A DNA stretch of 64,000 nt from Gammaproteobacteria bacterium (GTDB taxonomy: Bacteria > Pseudomonadota > Gammaproteobacteria > Pseudomonadales > Azotimanducaceae), in the NCBI GenBank assembly GCA_030425195.1, contig JAUIAV010000002.1:186001-250000 (forward strand), given 5' to 3'. Positions 53,601-62,396 of the stretch are shown in pieces; position 1 is the stretch's first letter, and the number at the start of each line of letters is the position of its first letter. The notes under the pieces were generated by a model. The model saw only the letters and a list, made by a program, of their open reading frames with translations, did no database searches and had not been told where the DNA came from. Both the position numbers and the translations under genes were made by a program.

Positions 53601-56600
53601 TCAGGCGAGCCCCTGCGAGGTGAGGATTCCGGCCGGCATGGTGATGCTGAACGCGACGCTCAGATTGGTGCCGATCGCCGAGCCGAAGAGGGTGACGCTG
53701 TCTGTCGCGGTGCCGACGGTGCGGTTGAAGGTCGCATTCTGCAGCACGGCGGCCGTACCGGCGCCCGTGGTCTGCCAGGTGGCGCCGTTGCCGGCCGCTA
53801 TCGCCGCGTTCACCGGACCGCTGCCGGCACCCAGGATCGGTGAGCCGGTACCGACCAGAGTAATTCGGTCGCCGCTGTCCAGATTGTTCACGCCATCCCA
53901 TTGCTGACTCGCGGGGAGGCTGATGCCTTCCGATGTGCTGTCGACCAGAAGGTAGATGTCGTAGTCCACGCCGGATTGAAACGTCCGGCCGCTGTGACTC
54001 GAGCTGTCACCGTCGGGCAGATCGAAGACCACGATGCTGGTGTCCGCTTCGACCAGGTCGTTGATGTTGAGCGTGACCGCCTGCTGGCTGCTGTTACCTT
54101 CAGCGTCGGTGGCGACCACATTGAAGGTATAGACGGATTCGGTCTCGAAGTCCGGATTGGCGGTCAACCGTACCTCCCCATTGGCGGGGCCGATCGTGAA
54201 ATCGCCCGCGTCCACGCCACTGAGGGACCAGGTGATCGCACTCTCATCCGTGGCGGTGGCGGTGTAGACCAGCTGGTTGGCGCCACTGTTCTCGTCGATG
54301 GATCCGGCCGAGCTGCCTGAGGTGATCACCGGATCGTTCTCGTCGACGTCGTTGATGTTGAGTGTGACGGGCTGGGTGCTGCTGTTACCTTCGGTGTCGG
54401 TGGCGATCACGTTGAAGGTGTAGACGGATTCGGTCTCGAAGTCCGGGTTGGCGGTCAGCCGCACCTGGCCATTGGTGGCACCGATGGTGAAATCACCGGC
54501 ATCCACGCCGCTTAAGGACCAGGTGATCGCACTGTCATCCGTGGCGGTGGCGGTGTAGACCAGCTGGTTGGCGCCGCTGTTCTCATCGATGGGATTGGCG
54601 AGCGCACCTGAGGTGATGAAGGGTGCGGAGTCGTCCAGATTGTTGATGGTGAGCGTGACGGGCTGGGTACTGCTGTTGCCCTCGGCGTCGGTGGCGACCA
54701 CATTGAAGGTGTAGACGGATTCGGTCTCGAAGTCCGGGTCGGCGGTCAGCCGCACCTGGCCATTGGTGACGCCGATGGTGAAATCACCGGCGTCCGCGCC
54801 GGTGAGGGACCAGGTGATGGCACTCTCATCCGTGGCGGTGGCGGTGTAGACCAGCTGATTCGCGCCGCTGTTCTCGTCGATGGATCCGGCCGAGCCGCCG
54901 GAGGTGATCACCGGGTCGTTCTCGTCGATGTCGTTGATGGTCAGAGTGACGGGCTGGGTATCGCTGTTACCCTCGGCGTCGGTGGCGATCACGTTGAAGG
55001 TGTAGACGGGCTCGGTCTCGAAGTTCGGATTGGCAGTCAGCCGTACCTGGCCGTTGCTGGCGCCGATCGTGAAATCGCCCGCGTCCACGCCACTGAGGGA
55101 CCAGGTGATCGCACTCTCGTCGGTGGCGGTGGCGGTGTACACCAGCTGATTCGCGCCGCTGTTCTCGTCGATGGATCCGGCCGAGCCGCCGGAGGTGATC
55201 ACCGGGTCGTTCTCGTCGATGTCGTTGATGTTGAGCGTGACCGCCTGCTGGCTGCGGTTACCTTCGGTGTCGGTGGCGATCACGTTGAAGGTGTAGACGG
55301 ATTCGGTCTCGAAGTTCGGGTTGGCGGTCAGCCGTACCTGGCCATTGGCAGCACCGATGGTGAAATCACCGGCATCCACGCCGCTTAAGGACCAGGTGAT
55401 GGCACTGTCATCCGTGGCGGTGGCGGTGTAGACCAGCTGATTCGCGCCGCTGTTTTCGTCGATGGGATTGGCGAGTGCACCTGAAGTGATGGAGGGTGCG
55501 GAATCGTCCCGGTCCACGATGGCGAGTGTGACATCCAGATCCGAATCGTTGCCCGCGGTGTCTGTGGCCGTCACCGTGAAGTCGTAGCTGGGCTGAATCT
55601 CGAAGTCCGGGTTGTCGATCAGCGTGACCTCGCCGGTATCGGCGTCAATGCTGAACGCAGCGGCATCGGTACCGGAGAGCGTCCAGGTGATGCTGCTTTC
55701 GTCCGTGGCCATCGCCGTGTAGACGATCTGGCCGGCGCCGCTGTTCTCGTCGAGATCGGGTGCGGTGCCGCTGGACGTGATCACCGGATCGTTCTCGTCG
55801 ATGTCGTTGACGGTAAGCGTGACGGCCTGCTCGACGCTGTTGCTGGCGCTGTCTGTCGCGATTACGGTGAAGCTGTAGCTCGATTGCGTTTCGAAATCCG
55901 GATCTGCGGCGAGGGTGACAGCGCCCGTACTGGCGTTGATGCTGAAGGCACCCGCATCCGTGCCTCCGAGCGTCCAGGTGACCGGCCCCTCGTCCGTTGC
56001 CATAGCGGTGTAGATCACCTGTCCGGCGCCGCTGGCATCGTCGACCGCCGCCGTGGCGCCCGAGGTGATCACGGGCGGATCGTCCAGATCGTTGACCGCG
56101 AGGCTGACAGCCTGCTGGCTCCTGTTCCCCGCTGCGTCGGTCGCGATTACCGTGAAGCTGTAGCTCGATTTCGATTCGAAATCCGGGTTCTGCAGGAGGG
56201 TGACCGCCCCGCTCGTGCGATCGATGCTGAAGGCGGCGCCATCGCCCGTCGCGGCCAGGCTCCAGGTGATGGAGCCGGTATCGGTGGCAGTTGCCGTGTA
56301 GACGACCTGGCCGGCACCGCTGTTCTCGTCCAGGGCATCCGCCGTATCGTCGGAAGTGATAGTGGGTGGCGTCGAATCCGCAGGCGTGCTCCCGCCGCCA
56401 CCGCCGCCCCCTCCACCGCCGCCAGCGGCCGCGGCCAGCCCGAGCGCGGCGACTGCGCCACCGCCCCAGAGGAGGTAGTTGTTCCCGCCGCCGCCCGGGC
56501 TTTCCGTCGGTGCGACTGCCGGTGCTTCGGCTGCCTGAGGTTCCGCGGACCAGAGGGTCTCTCTGCCATCGGTGGTCTCGGCGAGTACGGGTGAATCGGC

Positions 56601-56912
56601 AGTGAGCGGCGTGCCGGAGAACGGGCCGGCGCCACTGGCGACGTCAGTGGTCGGGTGAAAAGTCGCGCCGGCGACGGTAAAAAAGCCCTCCAACGTCAGC
56701 GTCTCGACTCCGCCGACCTGGAGCACCAGGTTGTCTCCCTGTTTCTGCGCGACGAGAGACTCCGGGGCCTCGTAGTTTGAGCGGTCGATCAACGCATAGG
56801 CCGCATTCGGATCGACGGCGAGCTGCTTCGTGTCCTCCAGCGGGATCCATTCGATCGTACCGTCAGCGAGTCTGCGGGTGAGCACCAGGTTGGTTTCGTT
56901 GGGGCTGTTCAT
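53601..56912 (-). CDS. Large cadherin-repeat adhesin, type I secretion substrate candidate
   Basis: An 1103-residue protein without an N-terminal signal peptide. The N-terminal module (about 1-110) has a segment like the BapA/LapA prefix (NLVLQVGGVETLTLEGFF). A hydrophobic, alanine/glycine-rich stretch follows (YLLWGGGAVAALGLAAAAG, 146-164) ending in a poly-glycine run. Eight cadherin-like repeats of 96-97 residues occupy about 185-953. A C-terminal beta-rich domain (about 955-1103; GVDYDIYLLVD, GDRITLVGTG) probably contains the secretion signal. The gene is preceded by the TonB-like gene and followed by the sulfotransferase and exporter genes, which makes it the likely cargo. Confidence 0.87.
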   Translation of the reverse strand: MNSPNETNLVLTRRLADGTIEWIPLEDTKQLAVDPNAAYALIDRSNYEAPESLVAQKQGDNLVLQVGGVETLTLEGFFTVAGATFHPTTDVASGAGPFSGTPLTADSPVLAETTDGRETLWSAEPQAAEAPAVAPTESPGGGGNNYLLWGGGAVAALGLAAAAGGGGGGGGGGGSTPADSTPPTITSDDTADALDENSGAGQVVYTATATDTGSITWSLAATGDGAAFSIDRTSGAVTLLQNPDFESKSSYSFTVIATDAAGNRSQQAVSLAVNDLDDPPVITSGATAAVDDASGAGQVIYTAMATDEGPVTWTLGGTDAGAFSINASTGAVTLAADPDFETQSSYSFTVIATDSASNSVEQAVTLTVNDIDENDPVITSSGTAPDLDENSGAGQIVYTAMATDESSITWTLSGTDAAAFSIDADTGEVTLIDNPDFEIQPSYDFTVTATDTAGNDSDLDVTLAIVDRDDSAPSITSGALANPIDENSGANQLVYTATATDDSAITWSLSGVDAGDFTIGAANGQVRLTANPNFETESVYTFNVIATDTEGNRSQQAVTLNINDIDENDPVITSGGSAGSIDENSGANQLVYTATATDESAITWSLSGVDAGDFTIGASNGQVRLTANPNFETEPVYTFNVIATDAEGNSDTQPVTLTINDIDENDPVITSGGSAGSIDENSGANQLVYTATATDESAITWSLTGADAGDFTIGVTNGQVRLTADPDFETESVYTFNVVATDAEGNSSTQPVTLTINNLDDSAPFITSGALANPIDENSGANQLVYTATATDDSAITWSLSGVDAGDFTIGATNGQVRLTANPDFETESVYTFNVIATDTEGNSSTQPVTLNINDVDENDPVITSGSSAGSIDENSGANQLVYTATATDESAITWSLSGVDAGDFTIGPANGEVRLTANPDFETESVYTFNVVATDAEGNSSQQAVTLNINDLVEADTSIVVFDLPDGDSSSHSGRTFQSGVDYDIYLLVDSTSEGISLPASQQWDGVNNLDSGDRITLVGTGSPILGAGSGPVNAAIAAGNGATWQTTGAGTAAVLQNATFNRTVGTATDSVTLFGSAIGTNLSVAFSITMPAGILTSQGLA
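54054..56360 (-). repeat. Eight tandem 288-291 bp cadherin-repeat units
   Basis: Each unit starts with an ITS tripeptide and carries the pattern DENSGAxQxVYTATATD...ITWSL...NPDFE...YxFxVxATD...GN. Units 1-3 are divergent; units 4-8 are nearly identical (units 5, 6 and 8 share SAGSIDENSGANQLVYTATA). Unit 8 starts at 54326. This points to recent duplication or gene conversion. Every repeat has conserved tyrosines at about position 21 and 66. Confidence 0.92.
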
Positions 56913-56971
56913 AACTCAATATTTCGAAGCTATCCGTGGTCGTTCTTAAAGTCCGGCCAGAAGCCGGCGAG

Positions 56972-58819
56972 TCAGTTTCCGAGAGTGAAGTTGACGCTGC
57001 TGCGTACGGGCAGTGGCCGGCCGTTGTACAGGTACGGCTCGAACTGCCAGTCGCTGATGGCGCGCAGAGCGGCCCGTTCGAGCTTTCGTGGGGGATCGTT
57101 GATGACGTCTATGTCGGTGACATCGCCCGTCTCGGTGACCGTAAACAGCACCGCAACGGTTCCATTGGCGTTGCGTGGCCACCGGGGAGCGACCTGCTGG
57201 CGTGCGACGAGCTGGTCGACGGGTATGATGGTGTCGAACTGGCCTGTCTGCGCCGCGGCCAGTTTCTGTCTGAATTCCACCTCGGCCTGCAGATCGGCAA
57301 CCAGGCTCGGATTGGCACCGGTCATGTTCGCGGACGCCAGCGTGCTTTCCGCTTCCAGCAGTTCGTTCCTGGCCAGCTGCGCCAATGCCTGATTGATCAG
57401 CCCTTGCTGTATGGCTTTGATGCCCTCTGCCGCCTCGACGGAATCAGGCTCGATGTCGAGGACCTTGCTGTACAGCGTGAAGGCGCTGGCTTCCGCCGGC
57501 GTCACCAGACGCCCTTGCGCGAGTGCAAGATCCGCGGTTGCGAGGATGCGGACAGGATCGACAGCGGGTTTGTCGAGAGCACGCGCATCCGGGTCCGGAG
57601 CATCTGCCTCAGGGGCTGCCGGTTCGGCTGGGCGGATCGTCCGATCTGCGGCAGCGATCTGACCGGCAGGTTTTTCAGCATCGGGCGTTGTCTGCGCCGG
57701 CGGCGGTGAGTATCTGGTTTCTCCAGACGGGGCTTCGGCAATGCCCGAGCTCGAGTCAGGAGGAGATCCCTCCGGATTCGACTCGACGGGAACGTCGTCG
57801 GTGGTGTCGGGCAGAGGTTGCGGTTCAGGGGCGACCGTCACTGAAGAAATGTCTTCGGCCTCCGCAGCGTTCGTCGGCGTGGAAGGGGATTCGTCCGCAC
57901 TCCGCTCCACGACCTGCGGCTCTGGAATCACCGGTGTCCGGGCCGCGGTCTCTGGCTGCACGCGGCTTGCCGGTGTCCAGTCCCGGCCCATAATCATGAA
58001 GAGCAGAATGATGGAGGCTGCCGCGGTGATCAGGATCGCCGCCTTTACCGGCTCGGGCAGCGGACGACGGTCGAGATTCGTTTCCGACTCCGGCCTGCTC
58101 GTCTCCGGCCTGGCGGGTGGTTTGTCCGCGCGGCGGACCTGCTGATCCCGGGGTTGTGCGCGCTCAGGTACCGATGAGGCAGCCGGTGCCGCGATGGCCT
58201 GATCCGCGCGGCTTGTCGGCACCAGCTGCTTTGAAAAAGATCGCCTTTTCGGACTGATTGGCCTGCCGCCGGTGGCTGGATCGCTGCCAGGCTTTCCTGC
58301 CGCTGCCTTTCGATCGGTAAAAGCGATGGGCTTCTCAGAGGATTCCTGTTTCGGTCGCGGCTCAGGCGGTTCCGGCGCCGGCGACTTCGGCATTGGCGTC
58401 TCTGACACCGGCGTCCCTGACATTGTCTCCTCCGGGACATCCGTCTGGTGTGTGGGCCCCTGCTCCACAGCGCGGATGTCCAGAGGCTCACCGGCGCTCT
58501 CGAGGTCGGAAAAATCAGTGTCCAGGTGCAGGACATTGTTCGGCAACCGGATATCCACGCGACGGTATACGGGTAAAGGTGCACTCCGCCGGCTCTCTCC
58601 ACTGGGCGTCACCAGCTCGTGCGTGCCCGCGGCCTGCAGAATCACCCCGCCATCGTCGGAAATCTGCAGCTCCAGTTGAGCATGCGAAGGGTCGAAGGAG
58701 ACTGCGCCGGAAGGCGTTTCACCCAGAGGCATTCGCGGACGGACGCGCACGACCATGTAGCCATGGCTGTCCATCAGGTACCACTTGCTGTCGCCCTTTA
58801 TCTGTTCGGGTTGTCCCAT
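56972..58819 (-). CDS. TonB-like energy transducer, first gene of the adhesin operon
   Basis: A 615-residue protein. An N-terminal domain (about 1-125) of beta strands resembles a regulatory sensor of uncertain fold. A Pro/Glu/Ser-rich linker precedes one membrane helix (258-277; AILITAAASIILLFMIM). The periplasmic part has an acidic proline-rich region (about 285-420), a short helical segment (IQQGLINQALAQLARNELL) and a TonB C-terminal domain (about 530-615; APRWPRNANGTVAVLFTVTE then AISDWQFEPYLYNG). It lies 59 bp before the adhesin. TonB-dependent opening or a mechanical role at the outer membrane is possible. Why a TonB-type protein sits in a type I secretion operon is unclear. Confidence 0.78.
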   Translation of the reverse strand: MGQPEQIKGDSKWYLMDSHGYMVVRVRPRMPLGETPSGAVSFDPSHAQLELQISDDGGVILQAAGTHELVTPSGESRRSAPLPVYRRVDIRLPNNVLHLDTDFSDLESAGEPLDIRAVEQGPTHQTDVPEETMSGTPVSETPMPKSPAPEPPEPRPKQESSEKPIAFTDRKAAAGKPGSDPATGGRPISPKRRSFSKQLVPTSRADQAIAAPAASSVPERAQPRDQQVRRADKPPARPETSRPESETNLDRRPLPEPVKAAILITAAASIILLFMIMGRDWTPASRVQPETAARTPVIPEPQVVERSADESPSTPTNAAEAEDISSVTVAPEPQPLPDTTDDVPVESNPEGSPPDSSSGIAEAPSGETRYSPPPAQTTPDAEKPAGQIAAADRTIRPAEPAAPEADAPDPDARALDKPAVDPVRILATADLALAQGRLVTPAEASAFTLYSKVLDIEPDSVEAAEGIKAIQQGLINQALAQLARNELLEAESTLASANMTGANPSLVADLQAEVEFRQKLAAAQTGQFDTIIPVDQLVARQQVAPRWPRNANGTVAVLFTVTETGDVTDIDVINDPPRKLERAALRAISDWQFEPYLYNGRPLPVRSSVNFTLGN

Positions 58820-58862
58820 TGCCGCCCTTTCTGCGCCGTAGTTCTGTTTTCAGCGCGGAAAG

Positions 58863-58892
58863 TAGATAAGCACGGAGGCGATTGAGTGTCCA
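58863..58892 (-). promoter_or_regulatory. Possible sigma-70 promoter for the TonB/adhesin operon
   Basis: On the minus strand, TGGACA (58892-58887) is followed after 18 bp by TATCTA (58868-58863), about 43 bp upstream of the TonB start codon. The -35 box matches the consensus at five of six positions, the -10 box poorly. The intergenic stretch 58820-59024 holds nothing else but the hairpin at 58976-59004 and an isolated TTGACA at 58958-58963. Confidence 0.3.
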
Positions 58893-58975
58893 GAAAGGGA
58901 TGATTGGCGGGGTACTGCGCCATTGGCGGCCACCCGGAAGGAGACGACACGCGTTTATGTCAATTATTTTGCTAA

Positions 58976-59004
58976 ACTGGCGGCGGTCCGGAGATGCCGC
59001 CAGT
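58976..59004 (-). terminator. Hairpin downstream of terB, possible terminator
   Basis: ACTGGCGGC (58976-58984) and GCCGCCAGT (58996-59004) form a perfect 9-bp stem with an 11-base loop, beginning 20 bp after the terB stop on the minus strand. The 3' flank on that strand begins TTAGC, only weakly T-rich, so termination efficiency is uncertain. It separates terB from the adhesin operon. Confidence 0.5.
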
Positions 59005-59024
59005 CTGTTGCGGAGCAGGTGTGT

Positions 59025-59465
59025 TCAGTCGTTCTCGACGAGTCCGGCGAGTTCCGCCGGTGTGAGATTGAATGCGGCGGCGACCATGTTGAAGAACCGG
59101 ATTTCCTTGCTGGTAATCCGGGCATCGCTCACGATCACCTCGGCCAGGGCTTCCGCAATGGTGATGCGGTCCTGCACGTCCAGCACACGAGCAGCGCGGG
59201 TCAGGTACTTTTCGAGCGGCTCGGTCTCGAACAGCTTGGAATTCGCCTGAACGCGGACCTCGGCCTCGCCGATCTCTTCGCCGATGACCTTTTCGATGAT
59301 CAGACGAACCGTCTCGATTTCCACCGGCTTGATGTTGGTGTCGGAAGCCGTGGCCCTCGCCAGGGTCATCACCGTGACTTCCTTGAATAGCTCCTGCTTC
59401 TCTTCCTCGGTGGGCTCGCCGCCGCCGAAGATCTTCAGGATGTTGCTGAAATTGCTGATGCTCAT
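59025..59465 (-). CDS. TerB-family tellurite resistance-like protein
   Basis: A 146-residue helical protein. Two similar halves each carry an acidic metal-binding pattern: ASDTNIKPVEIE and VSDARITSKEI, typical of TerB-like domains. NFSNILKIFGG is a common start for this family, so I chose ATG 59465; a longer frame from GTG 59504 is possible. Cytoplasmic or membrane-associated stress protein; a direct role in tellurite resistance is not implied. Nothing else of a ter cluster is visible nearby. Confidence 0.8.
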   Translation of the reverse strand: MSISNFSNILKIFGGGEPTEEEKQELFKEVTVMTLARATASDTNIKPVEIETVRLIIEKVIGEEIGEAEVRVQANSKLFETEPLEKYLTRAARVLDVQDRITIAEALAEVIVSDARITSKEIRFFNMVAAAFNLTPAELAGLVEND

Positions 59466-59582
59466 CGGTGTGTCAGTCCCCGCTGGCTTTTTCCAGTCCC
59501 CCACCCCGAGGGTCTGATCGGGCGGAGTATACAGAAAAATGCGGGAGCGGCGGATACCGCCGTCCCGCGCCGCAGGGGCGTT

Positions 59583-59831
59583 TCAGGCCACGGTCGGGCG
59601 CAGCGAAGCCTGCACCGGGACCTCGACCACGAGGGATCCCTCTTCGATGAGGATCTGGTGGACTTCGGTCATGGGCAGGTAGGTAATGCCAGGGCCTTCC
59701 GGCGTCCGACGGCTGCACCTGGCCATTCCTGATTCCGTATCGGTGCCGAGCACGAAATGAATGGCGTCATCGTGCGTGAACACGCGACCCAGAATCTGCG
59801 CTTCGATGGAGCGTATGAATGCATCTGTCAT
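59583..59831 (-). CDS. Small hypothetical protein
   Basis: An 82-residue protein from ATG 59831 (the frame is open back to 59879). Sequence elements: IEAQILGRVFTHDDAIHFVLG, a MARCSRRTP segment and a C-terminal strand EEGSLVVEVPVQASL. No family recognised, no signal peptide or membrane helix. No clear ribosome binding site. Lies between terB and the serine-hydrolase/FG-GAP fusion gene on the same strand. Confidence 0.5.
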   Translation of the reverse strand: MTDAFIRSIEAQILGRVFTHDDAIHFVLGTDTESGMARCSRRTPEGPGITYLPMTEVHQILIEEGSLVVEVPVQASLRPTVA

Positions 59832-59939
59832 GGGGCGCAGTATCCACAAGCGGGGGGCGCGCTTTTGTGCGCCACGCACGGCCTTACACCGGCCTTACAA
59901 ACCTGACCCGCGAAAGCGTTCAGGGGTCGAAACAGCGGG

Positions 59940-62339
59940 TCAGCGTTCCGGCGGTCCCATCTGCTGACTGTCGATGGCGCGCGCCCCGGTGAACACCGGC
60001 GCCGGCCGGCTGCCGCGGCGCTGCTCGAGCCAGATCACGCCGTCGTAGGGCTCGCTGTTGCCCCGGGTCCCCAGGGCGTCCGGATCTCCGTCGCCGTCCA
60101 GGTCCCGGAAGAGCCACTTGTCGTACATGCCGCGCTTGCGCCGGCTGATCTGGTGGGCCTGCCAGCCGGGATTTCCGTTCTCGAACCACAGGATCCGGCC
60201 GAGCGGCTCGTCGACCGTGACCAGAGGCCCGTCCCGGTCCCGTGGTCCACGGCTGTAGGCACCGCTGAAGACATCCAGATCACCGTCGCCATCGATGTCC
60301 ACCAGACGCACGCTGACCAGCTGATCGGGCAGCGCGTCGCCGATGCGCTCGAATCCCCAGAGACCGTCCGGCGCTTCCGGCTGACTGAGAAGCACCAGCA
60401 CACCCGGCCAGGCAGTGCTGAGGATGTCGGTTCTGCCATCTCCGTTCAGATCGGCGTAGTCCATGTTGAAACCGGTGATGGCCAGCTCAGCCGGTGCACC
60501 CTCGGGCTGAATCCGATGTTCCTCGAAGACGAAGGCGCCCCGATTCTCGAACCAGAGCACACGCCGTTCCCGGCGGGAACCCGCCACCACGTCCAGATCT
60601 CCGTCTCCGTCCAGATCCACGGGTTCGGCGTTGATCGGCACCTGGGCCCGGCCGAGCACCTGTTCTTCCCAGGCGTCCCCGTCGAGCGGGTCTTCGGGCA
60701 GGTGGAAGAGCGAAAACGGCAGTTTCCCGGGTTCCGCAATGTCGCCGGGATTCTGAGCGCCCTTATTGGCGGCGGAGATTTCCGGCCGGCCGTCCCCATC
60801 GAAGTCGGCGAAAAAGGCGCGGATCCATGAGCCCCGGTTGCGTGTCACGGGCGGGATGGTGCTCTGCCAGGTGCGGGTTCTCTGTTCGACGCCCGGGTTC
60901 TGGAAATAGATGAGATGGGCGAGCTCACAGGCCACCAGCACATCGGGGTGACCATCGCCGTTGGCGTCCGCGATGGATACGTCCTCCGCCGCCGCGGCCC
61001 GGGCGCCGGAAGCGAGCGTGGTGAGCGTCCACCCATCCGGGTCTGCCGAACCCCAGGCGATACGCACGTGGCCGACGGGTTTACCGTCGTAGATGGTGTC
61101 CGATTCATGCACGGAAACGATGTCCTCGTAACCGTCGCCGTCCAGGTCCGCCATGGCCAGCCCGTCGCTGCCGGAGAGATCTGACACCCCGAGGGTGGGA
61201 TCGTCGATGACGTGTTCGCGCCAGGTGATGTGGCTGCCGTCCCCGGCGCGGGCGTTCCCGTTCCGTGCAGCCAGCGGCGTTTCGCAGCGCACACAGATCG
61301 GCGGTACGTCCATTGCCGACATGAGGCGCAGCCAGAACTGCTGATTGAAATCCGCATCCGGCGCATCGCCAAGGCGGACGACCACCAGCTCGAGACTCGG
61401 GACGACATAGACCCTGCGTCCCAGCGCCCCCTGAGCGGCGAACAGATCACCTGGTGCTGAGGGGATCAGCGATGGCGCCTCCTCACCCCGGGGGGTGACC
61501 ACCCGTTGACCGTTCAGCCACCACAGATAGCCGTAGGCGGGATTGAGTGTCTGAGACGGGGTCAGGGACGCCTGCAGGAAGTCGGCCTCGATGAGGGCAC
61601 GACCTCCGAGACGACCGCCATCGAGCATGAGCTGCCCGAACCGGGCCAGATCACGGGCGCTGGTGACGAAGCCGGCGGTATTGGCATCGGCGCTGCCGCG
61701 CAGCCAGGTCCTGGGCCGCCAGCTCGACTCGGTCATGTTGAGCGGCCCGGTCAGCCAGTCGCGCGTGAGCGTGCCGATATCCGTCCCGGTCACCGCTTCC
61801 AGCACGTTCACCAGCAGGCTGTAGGCGCGCGTGTTGTAGCGCCAGCGTTCTCCGGGGCTTGCTTCGGCGGTGAGCTTCGGTGTCAGTCCGCTGGTCATGG
61901 TCAGCAGGTGCCGGAGCGTCACCTCCGCCTCTGCCACAGGCTCGGAATGGCTCCAGCCGGGTTCGAGAAAACCGGTGACAGGCGCATCCAGCGTCAGAAG
62001 CCCCTGCCCCAGCGCCATGCCGATGAGAATGCTGACCACGCTCTTCTGGACGGACGCAACATCCTCGAGCGTGCGGCCGTCGTCGAGGATTTCGGCAACC
62101 ATCCGCCGCATCCGGACGTTGTCCGGCGGCGTCCAGTATTCCTCCACCACGCGTTCGCCCCGGTGGGTGATGAGCAGGGCAGTGCTGTTCTGGTCCCGGT
62201 TGTAGACGATCAGCGCGTCCAGCTCCTGCTGCCGCCACGCCGATGCTCCGGTCTGACCCAGAACGGTGGGAGCGGCAAGGGTAAGCGCCAGCCAGCACAT
62301 CGACCGTAACGCTCTGCCGGTACGTGTCGGATTCCCCAT
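59940..62339 (-). CDS. Exported serine beta-lactamase-like hydrolase fused to a seven-blade FG-GAP region
   Basis: A 799-residue protein with a signal peptide (about 1-28, cleavage after VLG). Residues about 30-365 are a class C beta-lactamase/serine hydrolase: S96-V-Q-K99 and Y168-N-T. From about 395 to the end there are seven FG-GAP/VCBS-like calcium-binding motifs, each of the form DxDGDGxxD (such as ADLDGDGYED, VDIDGDGDLD). These suggest a beta-propeller. The start is ATG 62339 with AGAGGGCAGGG ahead. It may hydrolyse or bind a cell-wall or ester substrate, with the propeller binding a surface or glycan. The divergent Nudix gene begins 57 bp away. Confidence 0.87.
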   Translation of the reverse strand: MGNPTRTGRALRSMCWLALTLAAPTVLGQTGASAWRQQELDALIVYNRDQNSTALLITHRGERVVEEYWTPPDNVRMRRMVAEILDDGRTLEDVASVQKSVVSILIGMALGQGLLTLDAPVTGFLEPGWSHSEPVAEAEVTLRHLLTMTSGLTPKLTAEASPGERWRYNTRAYSLLVNVLEAVTGTDIGTLTRDWLTGPLNMTESSWRPRTWLRGSADANTAGFVTSARDLARFGQLMLDGGRLGGRALIEADFLQASLTPSQTLNPAYGYLWWLNGQRVVTPRGEEAPSLIPSAPGDLFAAQGALGRRVYVVPSLELVVVRLGDAPDADFNQQFWLRLMSAMDVPPICVRCETPLAARNGNARAGDGSHITWREHVIDDPTLGVSDLSGSDGLAMADLDGDGYEDIVSVHESDTIYDGKPVGHVRIAWGSADPDGWTLTTLASGARAAAAEDVSIADANGDGHPDVLVACELAHLIYFQNPGVEQRTRTWQSTIPPVTRNRGSWIRAFFADFDGDGRPEISAANKGAQNPGDIAEPGKLPFSLFHLPEDPLDGDAWEEQVLGRAQVPINAEPVDLDGDGDLDVVAGSRRERRVLWFENRGAFVFEEHRIQPEGAPAELAITGFNMDYADLNGDGRTDILSTAWPGVLVLLSQPEAPDGLWGFERIGDALPDQLVSVRLVDIDGDGDLDVFSGAYSRGPRDRDGPLVTVDEPLGRILWFENGNPGWQAHQISRRKRGMYDKWLFRDLDGDGDPDALGTRGNSEPYDGVIWLEQRRGSRPAPVFTGARAIDSQQMGPPER

Positions 62340-62396
62340 GCCCTGCCCTCTGCTACCCTGTCCATTCAAGAGTAATCGTCGGGATCATCTTTCACC

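Noticed and set aside
54054-56360. Repeats as a CRISPR array
   Set aside because: The units are about 290 bp, coding, and lie head to tail with no short spacers or cas genes.
58958-58963. TTGACA as a promoter for the TonB gene
   Set aside because: No reasonable -10 box at 16-18 bp spacing (CTTCCG lies at 17); a weaker pair at 58863-58892 is nearer to the gene.
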